Below, in pieces: positions 22,710 to 32,055 of a stretch of DNA of 64,000 nt; within the stretch, counting starts at the first letter, position 1; the number at the start of each line of letters is the position of its first letter. The stretch comes from Brienomyrus brachyistius. Lineage: Eukaryota > Chordata > Actinopteri > Osteoglossiformes > Mormyridae. The position numbers and the translations under genes are program-made. Below the pieces are notes generated by a model, which was given only the letters and a program-made list of their open reading frames with translations, was not told the DNA's origin and searched no databases. The stretch is taken from positions 41,476-105,475 of the forward strand of contig NW_026042744.1 of NCBI RefSeq assembly GCF_023856365.1. The letters are read 5' to 3'.

Positions 22710-23057
22710 ACACTGCACTGACTACAGATGTTGTTCAGCCCAGTCACCTGATGAGGGTTCAGCTTGGAGACAGTGTGACCCTGACATGCTTCTGTCAAGG
22801 AGAAACAACTTTTGTTACTTTGTTTAAGCAAGCTGTTGGTCGGAAGCCCCAGCCCATGGCGAAAGCACTTCTCTACGTACCTGGTGAATTTTACAAGGAA
22901 TATAAAAGCATAAAACGTTACTCCTTACTGAATGCAGAGGGGAGTTTTAACCTCACTATTTCTAACGTGGAGCCGTCAGATTCTGCAGTGTATTATTGTG
23001 CTGCTGTGTTTCTTCATGAGGTCACCTTCGGGAATGGAACCTTTGTCATAATCACAG
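22710..23057 (+). CDS. NITR exon 2: V-type Ig domain
   Basis: Acceptor TTTTTGCAG at 22701-22709, donor ACAG|GTAAAT. About 116 residues. 'GDSVTLTCFCQG' holds the first disulfide cysteine and 'SDSAVYYCAAV' the second. 'FKQAVGRKPQPMAKALLYVP' is the C-C' region typical of NITR V domains, and 'VTFGNGTFVIIT' is a germline-joined J-like strand, so no recombination signal is needed. Oddity: the conserved tryptophan before FKQ is replaced (TLFKQ), as in only some NITRs. Confidence 0.88.
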
Positions 23058-23227
23058 GTAAATGAGATTCCAACAATTTTCATATTTGCTTTATTATAAT
23101 GTCAGTAAGATTATTCCCTGCAAAATAATTTTGACAGTTTAGTTGTTTGTCAATATAAAATTAGCAAAGATACCTTATTGTCTGCTTTGTTCCATAAATG
23201 TTTTTCTAAACATCAAACAAAAATCAT

Positions 23228-23258
<31 letters not shown>

Positions 23259-23954
23259 ACAATTTGTTGCATTTTGCTTGCTGTCAGCCAAAAGCCTAAC
23301 CTTCTCTTTATACAGATGTTAATGTTACACATTGCAGCCTCTTTAAAACAAATAACATAAAAAAATGTTTGAGTTGTTATATACAGTATAGGACTGTGCA
23401 AAAATCTTAAGCAACAAAAGAAAATTATTTTTGACGTTATTTATCTGAGCAGTCAGTGTGTATTCACTCTGAAAAAAAAAATGCATGATTTAACATATGA
23501 ACTAGGGATGTGCACCATTCAGAACTGATTTGAGAATGAAATTCTCAAATACGTATCCTAAAATTCAGGATTTTGAATACATATATGAACTTGAATTTCA
23601 GTTCATTTTGTTAATCTGAATTACATTTGAATTGTGGTTGAAAACAGGTTGTGGCATTGAAATTTATATTTGAATTTAAAGAAGAAGAACGAAAAAGGGT
23701 TTGGATTCAAATTCAAGTTCATATACGTACTGTAGGTGTAGCTTTTAACTAAAATATGAACTTTAATTTAAATATGAATTATACATAAACACATTAACAT
23801 TGTTATACATCATTGTTATAAAAATGTCGTTTTGTAAAGAATGAAATAATGCAACATTTGAAGTGTCACCTAAAATAATAATTATACTGTCATTTTGTGC
23901 ACCATGGTGGATCTGCTCATAGGAAGAGCTGAGTGTCTCTCCTTAAAAGTCAGT

Positions 23955-24107
23955 GTTTCTTCCTTCTAGGGAGTTTTTCCTTGCCACTGTCGCCTATGGC
24001 TTACTCACTGGGGGCTTTGGGTGAGGATACTGTAAAGCGCTTTGAGACAATGTAATGTTGTGATAATGCGCTATATAAAAATAAATTTGTTGTTGTTGTT
24101 GTTGTTG
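23955..24107 (+). repeat. L2-like LINE 3' tail
   Basis: 'TTCCTTGCCACTGTCGCCT', 'GTAAAGCGCTTTGAGACAAT' and 'GCGCTATATAAAAATAAATT' then (TTG)n: same 3' UTR type as the LINE ending at 6345. Confidence 0.7.
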
Positions 24108-24140
24108 GCTGCAGTGACGGCAGTTTCTAACCTAAGAAAC

Positions 24141-24145
24141 GTCCC
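24141..24145. repeat. Target site duplication, left copy
   Basis: GTCCC, matched at 31800-31804 on the far side of the retrovirus. A 5-bp duplication. Confidence 0.8.
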
Positions 24146-24484
24146 TGTTGGGGAAAGCGCCCGGCGTTTCCACCCCAACTCCACATTTATGAGACACACA
24201 CAGGTTACAGTTTTACTTGCAAGGGTACCCACACTCTCTGCAATGCAAACTACAGCAGAATGTGTTACAAAGGGTGGTTCCCCTTGTCTTCTTTATTTAT
24301 AGTCAATGGGGGGCGCAAGAGAGGGAAGTGAGATTCTTATCTAAGTAGGCAGCTGTTAACCACCTACTTAGAGTACAATAGCTAAGAGTATGTGGCTAGA
24401 AGATAAGAAATAACGTATACATATATATTTACACTCATTGCTGATCATACAGAAATGATTAACAACTGTTTCTTCAACCTAACA
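24146..24484 (-). repeat. Retroviral 3' LTR
   Basis: On the minus strand it runs TGTTAGGTTGAAGAAAC...CTTTCCCCAACA, 339 bp. A TATAAATAAAG element (plus positions about 24293-24303) combines a TATA-like box with AATAAA. Confidence 0.93.
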
Positions 24485-24497
24485 GTCCCTCCTGTTT
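24485..24497 (-). promoter_or_regulatory. Polypurine tract
   Basis: AAACAGGAGGGAC on the minus strand, immediately before the 3' LTR: the plus-strand DNA primer of reverse transcription. Confidence 0.75.
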
Positions 24498-24661
24498 ATC
24501 ATGACAGTATGATCAGAAGCATCAACATTGTACAAGTTGCAAAAGCACTTTAGGTACAACCTTCATTTAGACCACATTGTCATTATCCTGGAAAACATTT
24601 AATTCCGGTTCTTCAGGTCCGAGCCCTGCACGGGTGCTTTCGGCTCGGCCGTCATTATGAA

Positions 24662-25179
24662 TTATATGTCTTCTTCATCGCCATCGCTGGAAACAGGCTC
24701 TGTCTCTATAGTTTGGGTAAGGGAGAGAAACATTGTACTGCGTGTCCGAAAAGCAGCGTTAAGAGCTTGATTAATAAACATTTTCAAACATGGTATAACA
24801 GTAATAAAACAACAGAAAAATAAAATGAAAAACAAAAGAAAATATAAGTGAAACATTACTTTGATATCCTATACCTGCAGAAGATATTCATAGCTCTGCC
24901 ATACACCGTAGGTCCTTCACTATGAGTGAGCATTACTGAACAAACATAGCAATTTGTCACATTTTTCGCTGTTACAGTATCATGTACATATCGGTACCAG
25001 TAGTTTTGCATAAATGGATGTGAGTGGTCAGCGGGCAACGGGCGTAGATGGAAGTCATCATGGGTCCATCGCCGTAGGTGCTGTAATGGAGCTGGTGAGA
25101 GCCAGGACAACCATACAAGTCCTACAACAAGAATGACCCCTAGAGTCACTTTACCACATCCCCACCCTATCAGGGCCAT
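24662..25179 (-). pseudogene. env: Retroviral env, internally deleted
   Basis: An N-terminal frame (24856-25179, 107 codons) has a hydrophobic leader segment (residues 10-28) and then the beginning of a surface subunit with 'NCYVCSVM'. It stops at 24856-24858. A second frame (24662-24856), offset and overlapping by one base, begins with a long hydrophobic membrane-type segment with paired cysteines and a short acidic tail, as at the C-terminus of a transmembrane subunit. The receptor-binding, cleavage and fusion regions are missing, so over 1 kb was deleted compared with typical env genes. No functional envelope can come from it. Confidence 0.7.
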
Positions 25180-25270
25180 CCTAAATAGAGTGCAGCTCAG
25201 TTGTTTTCTTCACCGGGTTGAGACAACAGCACCCTATTGGTTACTGTGCCTTTGTAGCGGACTTCCACTG

Positions 25271-28200
25271 CTACTCTGTTGCTGAGGCCTCTGATAAGGG
25301 CTTGATGGGTTTACAGTGACTTTTGTGTATCCAGGAAGGTCGTTCTGCGATCTTTACTGCTGTTGGTGTTGTAAGGAGGACTTGATAAGGACCGTCCCAC
25401 CGAGGTGTGCTCCAATCTTTCCGCAACAGGACCTTGACCAGGACCCAATCTCCCGGCTGCAAGTTATCCTGTTGAGTAGAAACAGAATTTACCGGCAGAC
25501 TACTGGGGCTATGTTTTTGTTGTGATGTTAGTAGTTTACGCATCCAATCGGCCAGCGTATTTTCTCGGTCTGCTTTTTCTATGTCATTCATTTCAGTTGC
25601 TAGGGGAAATGGTCTACCATACACTATTTCAAAAGGTGTTAATCCTGCAGGAGTGGGAGTTATTCTCATCCATAATTTTACTAGAGACAAACATTCTGGC
25701 CACGGCCTTTTTGTCTCTTCCACTGTCTTTCTTAGCCTTGTTTTAATAGTGCCGTTGGTCCTTTCCACTAAGCCTGCGCTCTGAGGGTGATACGCACAAT
25801 GATTCTTAAGCGTAAAACCTAATGCTTGTGAGCAAAGGGACATAGTCTGATTTACAAAATGAGTCCCATTGTCTGATCTTATAATATGAGGTATGCCATA
25901 GGTAGGGAAATAATGGCTTACCAAACATTTTGCAACGGTCATTGCATCACAATGCTTTACAGGGTATATTTCTACCCACTTAGAAAAGGTGTCTATAATA
26001 ACTAGACAGTATTTCTTTCCTTGTGACCAAGATAATTCAATAAAATCCATATGTACAACTTGAAACGGATACTCAGCTGTGGGGAACTGGCCACGTTTTG
26101 GTCTGATGTTTCCTTGTGCATTGTGTTTACAACAAATTAAGCATGTCCTACAAAATTGTTTTGCATAATCAGAAAAATTTATAGCATAGAAATATTGTTG
26201 TATGATATGTACCATCCCTCCTGTTGAGACATGAGTATTTCCATGGCTCACCAAAGCAGCTGTTTTGTATAAATTTTTTGGTAGGATGGGCTTGTCATTC
26301 ATATAGTAAACTTTCTCTCGTTGTATTGCTCCTCTTTTGATCCAACTTTGTACTTCTATTTTAGGAGCATGAATCTGTGCATCACATAGCACATCGCTAT
26401 CTATAAAAAGAATGTCTGCCACTGATAAGGTAGGTTGTTTCAGTGCCGCTTCTTTGGCGGTTTTATCTGCAAAACTATTTCCTGCGGTTTCTGCAGAGTC
26501 ATCAGTCTGGTGTGCTTTGCATTTGCACAGTGCAAAGTGAGTCGGTAAATGCACAACGTCTAATAATCTAAGTAGCAAATTTGTATGAGTAAGAGATGTG
26601 CCCTGTGATGTTCTAAAACCTCTATTTTTCCAGACTCTTGCATGGTGATGGACAGCTGCAAACACATATTGACTATCAGTGTAGATAGTAAGTGACTTGT
26701 TCTTGAACAGTTCACATGCCCTGATCACAGCATAGAGTTCAGCCGCTTGTGCTGAACAAGTAGAAGGGAGTGCATTGGCTTCTAACACTTCAGTAGATGT
26801 AACTACAGCATACCCAACTTTATTTTTTCCCATATCATTTTTTGATGCTGAGCCATCTACATAAACAACTTCTGATCCTGGTATAAAAGATTGCAGAATA
26901 TCTGCTCTTGGTTTTGTTTGTTCTTCTATTGTTGCTTTGCAAGAATGTGGCTCCCCATCCTCTGCGGTGGGGAGGAGCGTGCTAGGGTTCAATAGGCCAC
27001 ACCGCTGAAGTTCAATGTTAGGTTGTGAGAGCAAAAGTGACACTAAGGTAAGATGTCTTGTATGTGTTAAGAATGGAAGCGGTGTCTGCAACAAGATTAG
27101 AGACACAGAATGAGGAACTTTAAGTATGAGGGGGTGACAAAGTACCAATTCTGCTGATACCTTTACTGCTTCTGCAGCAGCTGCACATGCCTGTAAACAC
27201 TGTGGAAAGCCAGCTGCTACTGCATCTAATCGTTTTGAATAGAATGCTAACGGTCTCTCTTTTGCTCCGAATGGCTGTGTTAATACTGCTTTCATATAAC
27301 CTTGATTAGCATCTACACATAGGGTGAATGGTTGTTGATAATCTGGTAGAGCAAGGGTCACATTGGTTTGCAACATTCTTTTTAAATTTGTAAAAGCATT
27401 TTCTCCGTCCTCAGTCCATTGTATTTTGTCCTTTAGAGTCATCTCCTTCCCGTATATTAAATTTTGCAAAGGTTGAACTAGAAAAGCATAATCTGGTAAC
27501 CATTCTCTACAATAATTGCAGAGCCCTAAAAAGGACATCATCTGTTGTTTAGTCTGTGGTTTAGGTGCTTCCTGTATAGCTTGTTTCCTTATCTCTAGCA
27601 GCGAGCGACCTTTTTGTGAAAGGTTATGCCCTAAATAGACAACTGTCTTTTTGCAATACTGCAACTTCTGTTTAGAAGCTTTATGTCCAGTATTGTATAA
27701 ATGCTGAAGCACAGTTAGGGTAGTTTCTTTGCAATGTTGTTCTGAATCTGCTGCTATTAAGATATCATCCACGTATAGTAATACCTGACTATGTGATGGT
27801 ATTTCACAGGTACTCATAGAGTATCTAAGGGCCATGGTATATACATGTGGACTTTCAGAAAATCCCTGAGGGAGTCTAGTATATGTATATTTTTTCCCTT
27901 TATAGGTAAATCCAAATAAATGTTGAGAATCAGGGTGCAATGGTACTGAGAAAAATGCATTACTAAGATCCACTACTGAGAAGTAGCTTTTATCAGGAGT
28001 CAATGAGTTGAGCAATAAGTGTGGGTTAGGCACGTCTGGTGCTGCATGTTGCACTATGTTATTAACCGGTCTTAAATCCTGCACCATGCGCCATTTCCCT
28101 GTATGTCCCTTCTGGACTGGAAAGATAGGAGTGTTGCAAGTGGCTTCAGGAGCCTCTCGCAATATTCCTGATGCTAACATGTCTTGCACTACAGGGGCTA

Positions 28201-28387
28201 TACCTTTTTCTGCTTCAGGTTTTAATGGGTATTGCCTAACTACCGGACGGTGTTCTGATTTCACAATTACTTTGTAAGGTGGAAACCCCTTTACCAGCCC
28301 TACATCAGTGGGGGAGGACGACCACAACCCTTCTGGGAGGCGATCTAGATCTGGACATGATCCCTCCTCCAGGGTTGAAAAAATTTG
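25271..28387 (-). CDS. pol: Retroviral pol: reverse transcriptase, RNase H, integrase
   Basis: Open for 1018 codons from 28327, and in frame back to the stop at 28388. Counted from 28327: RT with first catalytic Asp at 120 ('FSVVDLSNAFF'), 'LPQGF' at 152-156 and YVDD at 185-188. RNase H with Asp491, Glu530, Asp551 and Asp621 in the expected motifs. Integrase zinc region His695, His699, Cys726, Cys729. Catalytic core Asp761, Asp819 and Glu855 (the last two separated by 35 residues, D,D35E). GPY/F tail 'WDGPYQVLL' at 977-985. All signature residues are present. It would be made as part of a gag-pro-pol polyprotein, but the stop at 28388-28390 now separates it from protease. The start at 28327 is only the first ATG, not a natural initiation site. 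Confidence 0.92.
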   Translation of the reverse strand, partial: QIFSTLEEGSCPDLDRLPEGLWSSSPTDVGLVKGFPPYKVIVKSEHRPVVRQYPLKPEAEKGIAPVVQDMLASGILREAPEATCNTPIFPVQKGHTGKWRMVQDLRPVNNIVQHAAPDVPNPHLLLNSLTPDKSYFSVVDLSNAFFSVPLHPDSQHLFGFTYKGKKYTYTRLPQGFSESPHVYTMALRYSMSTCEIPSHSQVLLYVDDILIAADSEQHCKETTLTVLQHLYNTGHKASKQKLQYCKKTVVYLGHNLSQKGRSLLEIRKQAIQEAPKPQTKQQMMSFLGLCNYCREWLPDYAFLVQPLQNLIYGKEMTLKDKIQWTEDGENAFTNLKRMLQTNVTLALPDYQQPFTLCVDANQGYMKAVLTQPFGAKERPLAFYSKRLDAVAAGFPQCLQACAAAAEAVKVSAELVLCHPLILKVPHSVSLILLQTPLPFLTHTRHLTLVSLLLSQPNIELQRCGLLNPSTLLPTAEDGEPHSCKATIEEQTKPRADILQSFIPGSEVVYVDGSASKNDMGKNKVGYAVVTSTEVLEANALPSTCSAQAAELYAVIRACELFKNKSLTIYTDSQYVFAAVHHHARVWKNRGFRTSQGTSLTHTNLLLRLLDVVHLPTHFALCKCKAHQTDDSAETAGNSFADKTAKEAALKQPTLSVADILFIDSDVLCDAQIHAPKIEVQSWIKRGAIQREKVYYMNDKPILPKNLYKTAALVSHGNTHVSTGGMVHIIQQYFYAINFSDYAKQFCRTCLICCKHNAQGNIRPKRGQFPTAEYPFQVVHMDFIELSWSQGKKYCLVIIDTFSKWVEIYPVKHCDAMTVAKCLVSHYFPTYGIPHIIRSDNGTHFVNQTMSLCSQALGFTLKNHCAYHPQSAGLVERTNGTIKTRLRKTVEETKRPWPECLSLVKLWMRITPTPAGLTPFEIVYGRPFPLATEMNDIEKADRENTLADWMRKLLTSQQKHSPSSLPVNSVSTQQDNLQPGDWVLVKVLLRKDWSTPRWDGPYQVLLTTPTAVKIAERPSWIHKSHCKPIKPLSEASATE

Positions 28388-29398
28388 TCAGGTTGGGTCC
28401 TTTAAGTGTGTGGTGGGAGTGGTTTGAACTCTCCATCCCAAAGGAAACCGCCACACATTGTGTTTCTCATCATAGCTCCAACAGGAGCCAGATACGGGTT
28501 GGTAGTCATTGTAACTGTGCATAGAATCTCGTAAGAACATCTCTACATCTCTCCACTGCATCTGGGGTGGTTTTGAAAGAGATACGTGTGGTGTTCTCTC
28601 TCTAAATACAGCCTGTTGCTTGTTAGATAAAATGACTGAGGCTGCTGAAAACCCAGTGGTGGGGTTAACATACATATGTTGTAAGGTAATACAAGTGTCT
28701 TGGAGGGCATGAAACGTTTTGTCATAGACATAATCTGGTCCAAGGGTGTCTTTGTACCACATAGTGACGTGTAAGGCATCGTCAGGCATGAACTGGGCCT
28801 GTCTAGGGGACTGCTTTTCTCTAGTTTTCCGCAATAATTCTCGTGTCTGTGCAGTTCCCCCTAGGTCCAGAGACCAGTAATATTGTGGTGTTGTGGTTCC
28901 TTGCACAACATAAGCTTCTTCATTTACGATTGCTTTCATGCCAGTGGCTGTGGCAACCACGCTAATGCCCATTTGTACCATAAGGTCTCGGCCTAACAAG
29001 TTAACAGGACAAGAAGGGCTTATTAACACCTGTGCTTGACATTCAAGTCCAGTTTCCTTATCTTTTACTGCAACTGGGTTTGTTAACTGATGTCTGTCTG
29101 TCTGACCTCCTGCCGTTTTTATATTTATGACTGATGAAGAATATGTGACTCCGGGAGGACTGGAGGTTAGGACAGTCCTACATGCTCCAGTGTCACACAG
29201 ACATTCATATACTTTGCCGTTTATGACTAACTTCCGACTTGGCAAGGTTTCCCACTGCCTTTCTGCTAATAACTGACACACTGCTTGTAAATCTATTTCC
29301 TTATCTAAAAGGTCTTGTAAAGTGACCTCCGTTTCCTTTCTTAAAATCACCTCTGTTTTGCCTCGGATGGTGTCGGTAACAGGGGCCTCCGAGGGGGG
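28388..29398 (-). CDS. pro: Retroviral protease region
   Basis: In frame with both gag (stop 29399-29401) and pol (stop 28388-28390). Aspartic protease active site 'CDTGA' (Asp about 53 codons after the GTG at 29350) and the conserved 'NLLGRDLM' strand. The region downstream of the ~110-residue protease is an unusually long linker to RT of about 200 residues. Expected to be translated only by readthrough of the gag stop. The second stop, before RT, is unusual for this virus group and is most likely damage. Confidence 0.82.
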   Translation of the reverse strand, partial: PPSEAPVTDTIRGKTEVILRKETEVTLQDLLDKEIDLQAVCQLLAERQWETLPSRKLVINGKVYECLCDTGACRTVLTSSPPGVTYSSSVINIKTAGGQTDRHQLTNPVAVKDKETGLECQAQVLISPSCPVNLLGRDLMVQMGISVVATATGMKAIVNEEAYVVQGTTTPQYYWSLDLGGTAQTRELLRKTREKQSPRQAQFMPDDALHVTMWYKDTLGPDYVYDKTFHALQDTCITLQHMYVNPTTGFSAASVILSNKQQAVFRERTPHVSLSKPPQMQWRDVEMFLRDSMHSYNDYQPVSGSCWSYDEKHNVWRFPLGWRVQTTPTTHLKDPT

Positions 29399-30869
29399 TC
29401 ATTGATCATTGTTTTCAATGGAGTTTGGGTTATATGGTTGTTTCCCTACTCTACAATTCCTAGCTAAGTGTCCAGGTTTCCTGCATGTCCAGCAAATGTT
29501 ATCTTGCTGAGACGAATTCCTGTAATTGTTTCTGAAAACACCTCTCCCCCTTCCTCGGCCTCTTGACCTTCCTCTGAATCCTCCCCTCCCCGGAGGATTC
29601 ATTTGCACTAGCGCTACTACTTCTGAGGCGCTGAATATTGTGTCTGTCTTTTCCTGTTTCTGCGCTTTCTGCGCGTGTTGAGCATATTATAGTGCTTGTT
29701 GGACTGAACCAGTATTCTGATGTACCCAATGTTTGTCAAGATATTTTCGCAATTCGGGCTTTAGGCCTGCGACAAAAGCTCGTTTTAGCTGTTGTTGGTA
29801 CACTCCTACTGCCTCTTCATCAAATGGGATCCCTGAGTTTCCTCTAAATACAACTCTCATTCTATCCATAAAATCCTCAGGTTCCTCTCCATCTTTTTGT
29901 TTACATTGCGCTATTCGTCCATAGTCTGCGCGTCTTACGAAGGCTGTCTCTACCCTGTTTCGCAAGTCTCGTAATGCTTGTATGAGTTCCTGCGAGTCAT
30001 GTGCTAAGACTTCATCATTATTACCATGTCCTGTGAAGTCTCCCGCTACACGTCCCCATTTATGGGTAAACAACTGTCTGAGACATCTATACATTTCCCT
30101 GCCGTTCAAATGAAAACTACTTTGTAATTCTAGGATGGCAGTCCAAAACTCGGGTACCCCTTCTTCAACCGGGGGTATTCCTTTTAAAGCCGCTGTTCTA
30201 TCCTCAGCGGTCCAGGGTCTATATACTAACATAGTTTCGGGTCCTGCATTATTTGGGCCTCGATTTGGATTTGCCACTTCTACGAGTGGACACACCAAAT
30301 CATTCTCCCAGTCTTCCTGTTCTGTGTCATTTTTTGGATGCCAGCGTACTTTACTTGTCTCCAGATCCTTTAACGGATACAGAGAAGGGTTAGACCCTCG
30401 GGTCATCATTCGAGATGATTCCCCTCCTCCTATTTGTCGTCTATTTACAGCTGGAACTGGTGCAGGCGCAATCATTGGAATTTGTGGGGGCAGTAAGGGA
30501 ACTGGAGCGGCAGAAGATTTTGTTGCCGTCTCCTCATCTAGTGTAATTAAAGTCGCCTGTAATTTTTTCTCCTTATTTCCCTTTTTTTGCTGTCTTTTAT
30601 TATCTCTTAATTTACTCTGTTCTAACCATGCATCAGAAAAAACATATTCTTTTTTTCTGTCTTTACCTTCTTTCTTATTGGTAGTCTGTAACATCTCCAG
30701 TTTTAAGTTTCCCTGTAATTTTAATATATCTGGAGTGTGGAGTTTTCCTTCAAACCCATGTTTTTTTCCTCCATCTCTGACTACTTATTTGTCCTGATCC
30801 TGGCTTATATCCTTCCATAAACTTCTCATCTCCCTCTAGTTCCATTTGTTTACTTTGATTCTTCCCCAT
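29399..30869 (-). pseudogene. gag: Retroviral gag, two breaks
   Basis: The ATG at 30869 begins MGKNQS, an N-myristoylation-type start for membrane targeting of Gag. The frame shifts at a run of seven A (plus 30761-30767) and reopens in the frame of the 335-codon stretch 29687-30694: a basic, charged matrix portion, a proline-rich linker ('PVPLLPPQIP') and a capsid portion ('LVYRPWTAEDRTAALKGIP'). A TAA at 29687-29689 then interrupts, in frame with the nucleocapsid (to 29399): an Arg/Gly-rich segment and one zinc knuckle 'CWTCRKPGHLARNC' (CX2CX4HX4C). The terminal TGA at 29399-29401 is the likely readthrough site. The breaks could be real decay or, for the homopolymer, an assembly error. Confidence 0.85.
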
Positions 30870-31435
30870 TGTTACCTTTTAATGGATACACTACAAAAAA
30901 TAAAAAATCCTAAAAGCAAGTCTCTGGCATGAGACCTCAGGAGGACACTAACACGGCCTTCTACTGCTCCCTATTAGAGCAGCGGTGTTAGTTTTCAGGG
31001 ATGAAACCCGTCCTTGATCCTTCAGTCACCAGTATGTTGTTGCTTTTAGGGTGGATCGTGTAGGTTAATCTAAAACCTATAAAAACACATCCACATACAA
31101 CACTGTATATATTTCCAACAACGCCTACTTTCTCTCCCGGTTAATTTCGGCTAACCTCAACCACATGCATGTCTTGGCCACCTACTTATTTAGGTGCCGT
31201 ATCTCTCACTTGGCCACCTACTCACTTAGGTGCCATATCTCTCACCTGTATAGTGTGCTCTCTGATCCGTCACCGAGGTCCTTCAGACATCACCAGACGT
31301 CGAGCGCAGTTCTAACCACCGGCCTGATGACGAATTCACATCACAGGTCTTTCTTGCACCCGACTTCGAGTGGCTGTCGACAGACTTCGGTGTCGCTTCT
31401 CTCGGCGTACTGGAGACGTCTTCGGGGTTCCTCGG
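30870..31435 (-). other. Retroviral 5' leader
   Basis: Untranslated region between primer site and gag, where packaging signals normally lie. It contains a 36-bp tandem duplication (units begin at plus 31173 and 31209, 'CTTGGCCACCTACTTATTTA' and a near copy). Confidence 0.6.
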
Positions 31436-31453
31436 ATCCGGCTCGAAGGACCA
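31436..31453 (-). promoter_or_regulatory. Primer binding site, tRNA-Tyr type
   Basis: The plus strand reads ATCCGGCTCGAAGGACCA, seven bases inside the 5' LTR edge. It equals the vertebrate tRNA-Tyr 3' end (…CCGGCTCGAAGGA+CCA) as I recall it, with one difference at its 5' edge. On the minus strand it starts TGGTCC, as a PBS must. Confidence 0.75.
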
Positions 31454-31460
31454 AATTCTA

Positions 31461-31799
31461 TGTTGGGGAAAGCGCCCGGCGTTTCCACCCCAACTCCACA
31501 TTTATGAGACACACACAGGTTACAGTTTTACTTGCAAGGGTACCCACACTCTCTGCAATGCAAACTACAGCAGAATGTGTTACAAAGGGTGGTTCCCCTT
31601 GTCTTCTTTATTTATAGTCAATGGGGGGCGCAAGAGAGGGAAGTGAGATTCTTATCTAAGTAGGCAGCTGTTAACCACCTACTTAGAGTACAATAGCTAA
31701 GAGTATGTGGCTAGAAGATAAGAAATAACGTATACATATATATTTACACTCATTGCTGATCATACAGAAATGATTAACAACTGTTTCTTCAACCTAACA
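31461..31799 (-). repeat. Retroviral 5' LTR
   Basis: Same length and apparently the same sequence as 24146-24484. Followed by the second target duplication GTCCC at 31800-31804. TATA/AATAAA element at about 31608-31618. Confidence 0.93.
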
Positions 31800-31904
31800 G
31801 TCCCAAACACTTTTCCTGCATCAAAAGTCAAACTAGTCCCTATTCCTGCCATGAAAGGTTCACATAATGTCACCGATACCTGAACCAACCATGTTTATCA
31901 GAGG

Positions 31905-32055
31905 ATGCCAACCCTTTGGCTGCAGCTTTCTCTGCACACGCTGAGAGAGTCTTCAGTGTAGCAGGAAAAGATTTCAGGCCAGAAGATTGCAAATTAAATC
32001 ATGAAACCTTTGAAGATATTATGCTGAATAAATGTAATAATAATGAAAAATTAGC
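31905..32055 (+). pseudogene. hAT transposase C-terminal fragment
   Basis: 'NPLAAAFSAHAERVFSVAGK' followed by 'FEDIMLNKCNNN' is the hATC dimerisation region that ends hAT-family transposases (the ERVFS...G motif). Catalytic parts are absent. It lies immediately beside the retrovirus right flank, so the virus may have landed in a hAT relic. Confidence 0.7.

Larger units (their letters stand above)
24146..31799 (-). mobile_element. Endogenous retrovirus, gamma/epsilon-like, near full-length
   Basis: 7654 bp, LTR to LTR, transcribed on the minus strand: 5' LTR 31461-31799, primer site, leader, gag, pro, pol, deleted env, polypurine tract, 3' LTR 24146-24484. The two LTRs look identical base for base over 339 bp, implying a recent insertion or later homogenisation. 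The gag-pro junction is a single in-frame TGA, as in gamma- and epsilonretroviruses that suppress a stop (TGA rather than their usual TAG). One zinc knuckle, the GPY/F integrase tail and LTR lengths also fit that group. Coding breaks: frameshift near 30768 (gag), stop at 29687 (gag), stop at 28388 (pro/RT), env deletion. This copy cannot make its own full virion proteins as read, but pol is open over 1018 codons. Confidence 0.93.

Noticed and set aside
24146..31799. Gypsy/Ty3 retrotransposon instead of a retrovirus
   Set aside because: A myristoylation-type Gag start, in-frame stop between gag and pro, and an env remnant with leader and membrane segment favour a retrovirus.
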